From contig VTFK01000068.1 in NCBI GenBank assembly GCA_009617715.1, forward strand, positions 868,001 through 932,000: a DNA stretch of 64,000 bases. The letters are read 5' to 3'. This DNA is from Plectrocnemia conspersa. Lineage: Eukaryota; Arthropoda; Insecta; Trichoptera; Polycentropodidae. The notes beneath the pieces were generated by a model. The model ran no database searches. It saw only the letters and a list, made by a program, of their open reading frames with translations, and had not been told where the DNA came from. Below, one piece after another: positions 14,186-23,744 of this stretch (position 1 is its first letter; every line of letters begins with the position of its first letter). Both the position numbers and the translations under genes were made by a program.

Positions 14186-14640
14186 AAGCTGGATGGCTAG
14201 TGTAATAAGAGGGCTGACGTTCTAGCCGCATTGGTTGAGAATAAGGGACGCAATCGCGACTCTAGGGCGCTAACATTATCGACACCACTCCCCAGTATCT
14301 GAAATGCAATGAATTGTATCCCAACGCTCCTAGCAAAAAGGCACTATGATACAAAACAGTATACACATCGTACTCCTTTTTGTAGATATCTATGGGATTT
14401 CAGACTGCACAACAATATTCGAGGAAGCTACTAAAATACATATCGTACAGAACGCAAATCGACAATAAATTGTTCAAGTGACACGCGCTCCGCATAACAA
14501 AGCCGAGCATCTTCGACGCCTTATCGCAAGCTTTAGTGATGTACATATTAAATCTCCGTCACTCCCAAGTATAAAAATGTAACAATGTGACAGTTAGCCT
14601 ATGGTCGATAAACCTCCACCTCAACCCATTAAAACTAATC
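14186..14640 (-). mobile_element. LINE relic (Jockey/CR1-like reverse transcriptase thumb region)
   Basis: On the minus strand the translation reads ITKACDKASKMLGFVMRSA, then SSFLEYCCAV and NPIDIYKKEYD. This is the conserved arrangement after the catalytic core of Jockey/R1/CR1-type reverse transcriptases (KASKxLGFIxR ... RSxLEYCSxVWxP). Frames are interrupted, so it is a relic. Its 3' end, toward 14135, resembles 18520-18690, marking two copies of the same LINE family in neighbouring introns. Confidence 0.7.
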
Positions 14641-15024
14641 CTTATTAGAATATTTGTCTAACTATTCGCAAAGCATCTGTTCATATTAGTAGTGAAATAC
14701 ATAAAAAAATCAAGAATACCAAAAGCAAGTTTCTTGTGTATTTTTTAATATAAATAGTATTTGTGTATTACAACAATGCAGGTAGTTATTTTTCTTCTAT
14801 GTACCACTGCATTATCTACATTCCAACTGTGCTCTATTATTATTTTTTAAAATGTATTTACTTATCTTGATGATATTTATAACTGCCATAGCCATACCAA
14901 CTAATAGCTGACAAACAAAGTAATGAATAAAAAACTTGGTTATTGCCGAAATTCCAGAAGTTGCTAATTTTTTCAAGATATTGTGCAGCTGTTGGACTTT
15001 CTCATTTGATGGTGTACTATATTA

Positions 15025-15463
15025 GGGGGACCCGACAAAGCAGCGCCGGACAATCCCGCGCAATACAACCCCGACATTGCCGCGACGATAAAGCCGCGCC
15101 GACATTGCCGCGCAAATCAAAATTATAAAATTGAATAAAATGAAAGAAAATTATTTTTTTAATTCTAATTATTTTGTTTTGTAGACAGCTCTATCACTAG
15201 TAATTCGCTTTTTGAACAGTAAGTCATAGATTGGATGATGCTGGACAGTTACAAAATATACCGAAATAAAAAGAAATCAATACAATATCATTAAAAAATG
15301 TTAGGTTGTTTGGTTCTACAGTGAAAGTCGGCGCAAGCGGTAGCGAGACGCCTCCCTTTTCCTATATATATTTGTAATTATTAATAAATAAAAACCATGT
15401 TATAAAATTAATTTTGTTTTGACTTTGCGCGGCTATGACGGCGCGGCTTTGTCGGGGTACCCT
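15025..15463. mobile_element. GC-rich-ended short inverted-repeat element (MITE-like)
   Basis: The left end reads GGGGGACCCGACAAAGC followed by a GCGCCG-rich stretch. The right end is its near reverse complement, GGCGCGGCTTTGTCGGGG then TACCC. Both ends abut TATAT sequence that could be a short target duplication. Degenerate CCGCGCCGACATTGCCGCG repeats lie inside the left end. The 61-residue frame at 14943-15128 runs from host sequence into this end and is not a gene. Confidence 0.65.
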
Positions 15464-15481
15464 ATATTTGATGTCTTAAAT

Positions 15482-15743
15482 CAGTGGTCGGCAAACTTAT
15501 TAGCCAAAGAGCCAAATATGTACATTACAACGATTAAAAAAAATTGAGAGCCAAATCTATTTATTAATTTAGCAAACCTTTATTATAATTTTTCAAATCA
15601 ACACAACGACGTTCGAATTTAGAGCTCCATATTTCCTTGTTTTTTAAATCTGGTGCAAATGCCTGTGGATATTTGTGCCAGAGCCGCACTTACGGGGCCA
15701 AAGAGCCGCATGCGGCTCCGGAGCCGCACTTTGCCGACCTCTG
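15482..15743. mobile_element. hAT-type non-autonomous element, 262 bp, with perfect 8-bp target duplication
   Basis: The element opens with CAGTGGTCGGCAAA and closes with TTTGCCGACCTCTG, a terminal inverted repeat with one mismatch. It is flanked on both sides by TCTTAAAT (15474-15481 and 15744-15751), an exact 8-bp duplication as hAT transposases make. Internal GAGCCGCA/TGCGGCTC repeats are typical of this kind of element. It has no coding capacity. Confidence 0.9.
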
Positions 15744-16185
15744 TCTTAAATCAATACATAATATATTTTATATTTTTAAGCATACCGTAGTGTTCAAAAC
15801 CTGCCACTGAACAGAATTATTCATTATATTTTTTTATTAAACAGCAAATAAATGTATAATATATGACATATGTAAATATAACTTCACATCATGAATCATA
15901 TTGAATACTTGGATTTTGTAGCAAAGTATAAAAAAACAACTGGTTCAAAAAAATAGTTCTCTTAAATTATTTACTTAGTAGACGAATGTTTTGATAGACT
16001 AGGAGGAAAATCCTAGTAATAAAGTCATCGTTGTGTAAATATTGACTGGTTTCGTAATAAATATTTTGTTACAGGTACCCAAACTAAAGTAAGTAGAGTA
16101 GAAAAATCAATACAGTTTAAGGAAAAATTAAGATGAACTAAAAGCAAATATAGTTTTTATCGGTACACAGAGTTTTATTGGTTAC

Positions 16186-16285
16186 CTGAGTCTTAGTCTC
16201 GACTCTGATGACATCCATAGCGTTGGTATGACCTCTGACGATGGCCAAGGTGCTGGCCATGACGGGGTTCCTATCGTACGGCTCA
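16186..16285 (-). CDS. SphK: Sphingosine kinase, coding exon 2 of 3
   Basis: This 100-base exon follows a GATTGCAG acceptor and ends in ACTCAG before a GTAACC donor. It completes a split Asp codon with exon 1, then reads EPYDRNPVMASTLAIVRGHT and on through NAMDVIRVETKTQ. This is the region after the glycine-rich nucleotide loop, where sphingosine kinases carry the A..I..G....DV helix (substrate-side residues around the Asp). Phases are 2 on entry and 0 on exit, so it joins exons 1 and 3 without a frame break. Confidence 0.9.
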
Positions 16286-18519
16286 CTGCAATCATAAACC
16301 AAGATAGAAGCAATTTAGTACATTCATAAATTACAATTGCTGGGCCAATTTTGCCAATGACGCTATTGATAAATTAGATTTAACGATAAAAATAGCAGCA
16401 GTCATAACTGCAAACTTCTGATCGAACACAATAAGATTTTATAAGGATGTTTCATTTAAACATACTCTGAAACCTGATTTGATTGGCTTGCATTTCATTT
16501 ACTTTAGTCTATTCACAACATACATAAATTAAAGTAAAGTTTTCCAAAATGTTAATAAAGGATTGCGGTAGCATATGCATATAATATAATCTCTCAGGGT
16601 CAATTCGGGTAAAATATTTTTTTTCTATCGTGCGTGGATCCAAGAAATAGATTAGGGAAAACCAGCTGAGGCTTATTTTATACTGCATGGACTTATTTTG
16701 ACCCCAGATCGTTCACTTAATCAAACACGATAAAATCAGAGTCGACTTAAGATTACCTTATATTTTCTACGTATCAATGGAATATTTCCCAAAATATTTT
16801 CTAAATAATATAATAATAAAATAAGCTAATTAATTAATAAAATACCTTATCATTAACCCGTCTTATTATTATGTAATAAAAATGAGCTAATAAAAACTCA
16901 AACAGTGCATTAAAGTGCAGTAAAACGATACACGTGCTTTAGTGCCTTTCAAGTTCGCGTACTTTTAAATTTCTGCATTTTGATGCAAGTAATAACGTAG
17001 TTCCTTTAACGTTGTTTTTATGTATTATATATCTTGACAATGAATAGACTATAGATAAATATTTCTCATCGTGCGATAATGTACTTCATATCGATCACAA
17101 ATATAAATGTTATATACGTTAGCCAGAATATATTGTTACGTTTTGTAAAAAAAAAACAATGTCGTGGCGACCAACATAAATTAGATGCGAGACGAAATTT
17201 GCTTTCAGCAAAGTTGTAAAAACTAATACATTTTTTTATCTACGCATAAAAGCAACGTTTGAGTTCACCGTCATAAAATAATTTCGAAAATAATGAACCT
17301 AAAAACATCATTTAAGACGCAATTAACGCTTTTAAAACTGATCACAGCCTTAAAAAAAGTTACAATTATTAGATGACTTATTGGTGGCCTGACAGGTGTG
17401 CAAAGTTATTTATTGTGAATATTTCGTTGCAGTATGATAGACGTTAGCTCAATACGTTGCAACGTGGTAAACAATCTATAACTATTAAGTAAGTAACATC
17501 TTTTGTATTTGTGGTAAGTCTGTAAATTTCACAATTATAGTTATATAATAATCATTAATTCTGATTCCATGAACACGATAAAATTGAAAAGGAATAGTCA
17601 ACATAGGATTTGAATACAGGTCTTCTATGACTTATACCGCTGGTCTATCCTACTGGTAAAATTAAAAATACCAAGAGAATGCTTTCTTTCCCCAGACACG
17701 GCAAAAAAATCACTTTGAGAACTATCCATTTCTTCATTATTCATAAGTGAAATAGAGATGACAACTTTGGATGTACGCGCCCCACCAATTTGCTTTATAG
17801 CAGTGAACATCACGCCTTCCAATGTTTATCCAAAATACACAGACGCTTTAGTCACAGTTGACAACCAGTTACTGTGATATTACATATATTTTATTTTGCA
17901 CGAAATAGACCGAAATATTCATTTTTATAGCCGGATGTGACACTGAAATGAGCATTGCCTCTTCAACAAGAATAAGCGAGACAACGAATATTCTTACGCG
18001 TATGTATCGACAATGCATTCACAAAATTATTACAGTACGAATTTTTGACGTATCAGTTAACATCAAACTGTCTTTGGATTCGGAACTCTCACAATTTTTC
18101 ATAGTGACTTTTTGAAAATTGAAAATGAACTGGCAATATTTTTCTTCTACATCATAAGAAAGTTAACTTATTGGAACAAAACCAAACCCTTCTTGGAACG
18201 AAACCAAAGAAAACTGTCGAGAAAGTTAATAATTACATTTTTTAAATAATATATCATACGTGTAAAATTGTTATCAACTTCTGCATACACTCTTCGAAGT
18301 ATGCCGATACGCGGCAGTTTCCCGATAATAACCGTTATTGTAGCGTAGGTAAAAACAAAAACAACACACAATCGTATTTTCGTGCGAAGTATATGACTTT
18401 ATTCTTGTGACTTAGCTCTAGCACGCGCCAATGAAAACATAAACTCAAACAAACGTATACACTATATTATTGTTGAATATTAAATTATATCACTAGAATT
18501 AAAAAAAAACGATTATGTA

Positions 18520-18690
18520 GTTCCTCATAGCTTTCGCCAAAAACATATTTATGTATGGCAAGATTTAAGAGTGCTAGAGGAGCGTTCTCAAGCGCTGATG
18601 TACTGGCCGCGACGTCAAGAATAAGGGACGCAATCAAAACTCTCTAGGGCAAAAACACATATCATTGGCGGATTAGACACCACCCTTTAA
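18520..18690 (-). mobile_element. Fragment related to the 14.2-kb LINE relic
   Basis: The plus-strand text TCATAGCT...GCCAAAAACATAT ... AATAAGGGACGCAATC ... ACTCTCTAGGGC matches 14135-14290 with scattered mismatches. It appears to be the 3' end of the same LINE family in the same (minus) orientation. No reverse transcriptase motif survives here. Confidence 0.55.
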
Positions 18691-20209
18691 AAATCAGAGA
18701 AAAAGAAAACTGTGGCAATAAAATAAAATATAAATAACATACTTGCAAATATAGTACGCCACCGACATAGGATATTGTACAAAAGCCACTCCTTTAATTA
18801 CCTTTTTTCGAATCGCAAATAAAAACATTATATTAATTGTAGTAAAAACGCTGGCAACAATTAGGAAAAATCTGCCTAGAAAACCAAACATTTTTGACAA
18901 ATCTGCTAGAATCGCTTTGAACAGATGGCGATTTATGGAGACACATATTTTCCCTCATAAGATATTGTGTATAACTCGTCGTCAACCAGCATATCCTCAT
19001 TTCTAATATCTCCTATATGTGTATTTAAATTGACCAGCGATGCTGGAGACCATTAGTTTATCCGACCGCGACTGACAATGGCGACAGCCCAGGAAGGAGG
19101 TCGAGCCAAAGCCCGAAAAAGTAAGGGTCGTAATTGGTGATGGGGCCAGAGTAAAACTACATATTCAGGATTTAGTAGTCGAGTAGCAACCTTTAAGCAT
19201 CAAGGAGTTTTCTCAAGACATAACGACAATCTACGCGGCATATGTAAAATATACGTGATATTTAACAAAACCATTTTATAAGATAATTCTGAATTCGATA
19301 GGTAATACGTATATATGAGTCAACATAAAAAAATACCAGAATTTTTCTATTGATTTTGACATATATTCATACTAGTGATATGTTGTTGGACCTTATATTA
19401 TAAGAATGTTTTGGACTTTAGCCAGTCCAGTGTAGTCGTACTATTGGATTGTATGTATACGAGAAAATCCGAGTGGAAACTTACGCGAGTAAATTATTCT
19501 TGTATCCAATCCCTAGAGATACGGATATTTCGCATCTATTTTTTTCCAATTTCGCATTTTTCGTTCATGAATTTCGTGTTTTGTAGCAAATAAAATGTTA
19601 CGTTTTAGCATCTTTCTCGCATTTATATTTACCGTACAAAAACCTTACACACATTCAAATTTATTTATATAAATATACATAGAATTTAGAATATAAAAAA
19701 AACAACAACACTGACAATTCAACATATATAAAAGTATATTCATATTATTGAAAATCTAACTACTTTAATATAAACTAAAAGTATAAAACTATAACGTAAT
19801 ATAAAATGTAAAAGTGTATTCGTAAACTTTATTAAAAATAGGCATATTATAGGTTTATTCTGAACTAGATTTTAATATTTTTACAATTAAACTATAACTT
19901 ACTAAAAATTCGTTTTTTATCTTAATTTAATTCGGAGTAACAAATCCAAAAATTTGGTATATTCTTTTTATAGAAATTATTTAAAAACTCTATTACAATT
20001 TTTCTTTAGTGTTTTTGTGGACGAAGCAGATTCAAAGTAGCAATTTGGAAAACACCATTCAGTATTTTTTTTGACAGAAAAAAAAAAGCTGGTTATTGGG
20101 ATTCTGGCATTTACATATAGTGCGACATAACACGATATTTGAGACATAGGCTTCATCGACACATTTATTTTGTGTTAAATGTGTTAACAAATTAAATATA
20201 AATATTAGA

Positions 20210-21453
20210 CAGGGCTTTTTTTTTCAACAAAAAAAAGGTGCCGGAACTCACTTATTGTCAAGATTTTTACTAGAGAAAATTATATTAAAATATCATTTAA
20301 AGCAGCTTTTCCTATGCTTCGAAGCGCATGAAAAATTAAAAAAAAATTATATTTTTTATTTACTTTTGACATGTCAAATCTAAAGTTAAATAAACAAATA
20401 CAAATATACAACTGAAGACTAAATTTAAAATAAAATTGTATTTGAAAAAGTTTATCATATATTTGAATAAAAGATATATATCATCATTTCGGCAATCAAA
20501 GTGTCTTTAAATTTGGCCAAAAAAATGCATGTAGTTTAATGAAATACTATGAATTTTAATAAAATCAAAATATTAAGAAAAACGATCACTGACTGGCCAA
20601 ATTTTGCCCACTTTCCCTGGATAAAGCAGAAATAACGTTCCTGTTTCCAAACCAGAAATTCTCAGGAAATCCCTCAAAGAAAATCTAAAAAAAGTCTCGA
20701 ATCTATTTCGAAGATATTTAAAAAAATATGTTATTTCACCAGTAGATATATATTTTTACCAGTAAAAATATCATTTATCTAGCAGGCGCAAGTAAAATTT
20801 TTCCATACGTTGTAATAAATACATTTACATACTTATCATTATTTATTTACATGCGTTGTATAAATGATGATGTATTTTTCAGAGAAGTTATATTTTTACT
20901 AGTGAAGACCAAATACATTTTCACCAGTAGATATATATTTTGACTAGCGGCAATATAGTTTAACTTATAGGCGCTAGTGAAATTACATATATGCTGTTCT
21001 AAATTTGTAAATTTTCTAATTACAATTTAAGAACTTTCATTAGGTTAAAATACAAACTTAGTCAACTCAACTCTGGTGGAAATAAGCGGAAAAATAAGTA
21101 CAGACAGACGTCGCATCTCGCATATTGCTCCCTAGTTTGTCTGCCTTTATACTACACTATGTTTTAAAAATATGATAGCTATGCTTATCGATATTACTAT
21201 GGACTTATAATATAAGAGGGCTGAACAAAGTATATTCAAACCGAATTTTGGTCAATAGGAGCGCAAAAACAATTATCACTTCCCAGAAGGCAAAAATTCA
21301 CGTCAAAAGCAATAAAACCGTCGCAGTAACGAGCATATATAATTTTCCGCAGATTGTCAACCGCTACGCACGTGTATTCAGTAAAACATTAAAAATACCG
21401 TAATAAAGGTACCGGAACGCCGTTCTACCGCATTACATGACAAAAAAGCCCCG
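20210..21453. mobile_element. hAT-like insertion, 1.24 kb, with near-perfect 8-bp target duplication and a nested repeat
   Basis: The left end reads CAGGGCTTTTTTTTT ... AGGTGCCGGAACTC. The right end reads GGTACCGGAACGCC ... AAAAAAGCCCCG, its approximate reverse complement. The flanks are ATATTAGA (20202-20209) and GTATTAGA (21454-21461), 7 of 8 identical, which fits a hAT target duplication. Most of the interior is a copy of another dispersed repeat (20520-21340), so this is either a nested insertion or a non-autonomous element that captured that repeat. No transposase is visible. Confidence 0.65.
20520..21340 (+). mobile_element. Near full-length copy of a dispersed 0.75-kb repeat family
   Basis: Bases from CACTGACTGGCCAAATTTTG (about 20587) to CACGTCAAAAGCAATAAAA (about 21300-21320) match the reverse complement of about 58100-58800 along their length. 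Within it, CCAGTAGATATATATTTT and ACCAGTAAAAATAT recur as an internal motif. Partial copies in the same orientation lie at 9475-9690, 35280-35375 and 41640-41810. No open frame is shared, so it is non-autonomous. Confidence 0.7.
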
Positions 21454-21753
21454 GTATTAGATTAAGCATTATATAACTAAATTCGTCTCATAATAAAAGG
21501 AACATTTGCGTAATGTCGGACTTGCTAATAGGTTATCAAAAAAAAGCAATCGATTTCTTTCCCTGGATCTTATAAGAAATGATGTTTTACGCATCAGCGT
21601 AAATAAACGATAGTACGTATCCGAGTGGACGATCTATTAACAATTTCAAATCGCTTGCTGATTAATTCTATATAAAGACGACGTTATCAATTTTTACAGA
21701 TTTAGAATCACCGTTACGCATGTATACAGTTTAATAAGATATATCAGACGTTA

Positions 21754-22262
21754 AAACGGACCTATCGGAGACGAGCTACTTTGGAAACATCATAAACAGG
21801 GCTTTTCCCCACCAACCAAGTTGCATCCGGCACGTGCCTCGACTACTATATAAGGAGGGTCACGGCCGGATCAAATCACTCTATCTTGGGACGCCAAGCC
21901 GGGAGGAACTCTCCCTCTACTCTTCATACTCTTTCTTGGGAATCCAAGCCGGGAGGAACTCTCCCTCTACACTTCACTTCTCGTTGGGAATCCAACTAGG
22001 GAGGAATCTCCTGCGTCACATCAAGAACTTCTGATAGGGAGGATTCTCCTTCGTCCCATCAAGAACTTCTGAATGGGAAGACCTCTCCCTCTTCAAGAAC
22101 CTGTCCACGTCCAGGAGGAGTCCGGAGCCTAGACCGTCCGCGCGTCTACGCTTCGTTAACCAGTCCACGAGCGACTTTTGTATCATTTTTACCGTCGAAA
22201 TAAACACATTTACAACCTACCTCTCGCCTATTTTAATAGTATCATTTATAACATGATATTTT
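21754..22262 (+). repeat. 5' LTR of the gypsy element
   Basis: Bases 21754-22218 align with 28834-29359. The LTR carries a TATATAA box, a region of imperfect tandem units around GGGAGGAACTCTCCCTC (21897-22090), and an AATAAA at 22199-22204. It ends directly before the TGGCGCAG primer site. The left edge is where similarity to the 3' LTR begins; I could not find a clear TG start or a target duplication. Confidence 0.8.
21847..21853 (+). promoter_or_regulatory. TATA box of the 5' LTR
   Basis: TATATAA lies in the conserved core of both LTRs (here and at 28925-28931), followed about 30 bases on by the GGCCGGATCAAATCACTC region where transcripts would begin. Confidence 0.6.
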
Positions 22263-22280
22263 TGGCGCAGTCGGTAGCAT
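22263..22280 (+). other. Primer binding site
   Basis: TGGCGCAGTCGGTAGCAT starts immediately after the 5' LTR. TGG matches the CCA end of a tRNA, and the sequence resembles the serine-tRNA primer site reported for 17.6/297-type elements of insects. The tRNA identity is from memory and unverified. Confidence 0.7.
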
Positions 22281-22571
22281 TCTGTCGGGATACGTCAAGC
22301 GGCCCGCCGCAAGCACGTTGATCGAGAATCTACACGGCGAGAGTTGGATAGTAATTGAATGTTTTGACTTTTCGAAGACTACTAATTCAGGAGATCCAGG
22401 AAGGAAGGAGGTCAACGACCTTAAAACAGAGCTTTCGACGTCCAGCTACACGAACACCCACGTACGAGCTGCCTAGTCTTGAGTCTGGAGCCTCACCAGT
22501 ATAACTGCGTGAGCTGAGAGATCGACACTTTTCGAACAATTTGATCTTCCGAACGAACTGTGAGTCCTTTT

Positions 22572-23744
22572 ATGTCTATCAAGGTTGCACATACACGCTC
22601 AAACCCCTCACCTTTATTTTTCGATATTTCAATTCCTGCCCCTTTAATTTCTAACAACCCTTTACCTGTAATTTCGAAGGAATCTGTACCTTCAATCGCA
22701 TCCTTTACAATGTCGATTGAGGAGTATATCCGTTTCATTCCATGCACGTTCAACCCCAAAACTGAAGATCTGAACGACTTCACCTTTTACTGTGACGAGG
22801 CAATTTCAAGTTGCCCGCCAGATTTATTACCTCGACTCATACGTCACATTAAGTTATCCATCACGGGGGATGCAAAACTTCAAATCTCCAGATTTACGAC
22901 GTATGAGGAGATTAAAACATTTTTAATTTCGACGTACAAGCGGAAGGTTAATCCCGTTGAACTCCGTAACAAACTTCATGGCGTAAGCCAAAATTCTAGA
23001 GAAAATGCTCGCGACTTCGCGATCCGCGTTCAAAATCTTTTAAATAGAGCGCAGGATGCTATCCCGGATGATACTCTTGCACCCGGTCGATTGGCACAGC
23101 TCGAAGAGACAGCCGTAGATTCTATCCTTACTGGACTTGAACCCCAGATAGGGAGGAGAATATTTCAGGGTAAACCAATGTCGTTAGAAGACATTTTCAA
23201 TCTTTTGGACGAGGAAGAGAGGTGGCCGGAGAGATATCCGACACCTGAGAGAAAACCACATTATAACAATGTAAACCCTAATTCGAATTTTAATAAACCC
23301 TTTTTAAATAATTATTCACCGCGTGATGCAAATCAACGCCCTACTTCTAAACCTTTCAATAATAATTATAATAATGTAAATCAACGCCCTTCTAACACTT
23401 TTAATAAGAATTTTGATTCCAATCAACATTCTTATAATAATTCTTTTAATAAAAATGCTAATTCTAATTCGTTTACTAGAAATTCTAACCAACGGTTTAA
23501 TCCTAATCCTAATAATTCTAATTTCGTTAGGAACCCTTATAGTAAAAACACCTTTTGTAATTATTGCAAAGATGAAGGTCATTTACTTGAAAATTGTAAA
23601 CTCCGTAGCGAAAGCCAGCTAAAACGCAATGCGAGAGTTAACCATTTAAACTTCAGAGTTCCCGAACCAACTGCCAGGCGAAGGAACAAAACTTTAAACC
23701 TATCGGCAGAATCCATTCAATCGCCCCCACGGGAACATTCATAA
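22572..23744 (+). CDS. gag: Gag-like nucleocapsid polyprotein of the gypsy element
   Basis: The protein would be about 390 residues from the first ATG; the frame is open from 22560. Residues from SIEEYIRFIPCTFNPKTEDL through WPERYPTPERK have the helical capsid character seen in gypsy Gag (a PxF.G....L..F block, then RGKxxxxAxxFL-like spacing). A long Asn/Ser/Phe-rich low-complexity stretch follows (23263-23545). One CCHC zinc knuckle, CNYCKDEGHLLENC (about 23556-23597), gives CX2CX4HX4C, which binds genomic RNA. The frame ends in TAA at 23742-23744. The pol frame is open in the -1 frame across the last 80 or so bases, so Gag-Pol is probably made by -1 frameshifting. Confidence 0.88.
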   Translation: MSIKVAHTRSNPSPLFFDISIPAPLISNNPLPVISKESVPSIASFTMSIEEYIRFIPCTFNPKTEDLNDFTFYCDEAISSCPPDLLPRLIRHIKLSITGDAKLQISRFTTYEEIKTFLISTYKRKVNPVELRNKLHGVSQNSRENARDFAIRVQNLLNRAQDAIPDDTLAPGRLAQLEETAVDSILTGLEPQIGRRIFQGKPMSLEDIFNLLDEEERWPERYPTPERKPHYNNVNPNSNFNKPFLNNYSPRDANQRPTSKPFNNNYNNVNQRPSNTFNKNFDSNQHSYNNSFNKNANSNSFTRNSNQRFNPNPNNSNFVRNPYSKNTFCNYCKDEGHLLENCKLRSESQLKRNARVNHLNFRVPEPTARRRNKTLNLSAESIQSPPREHS

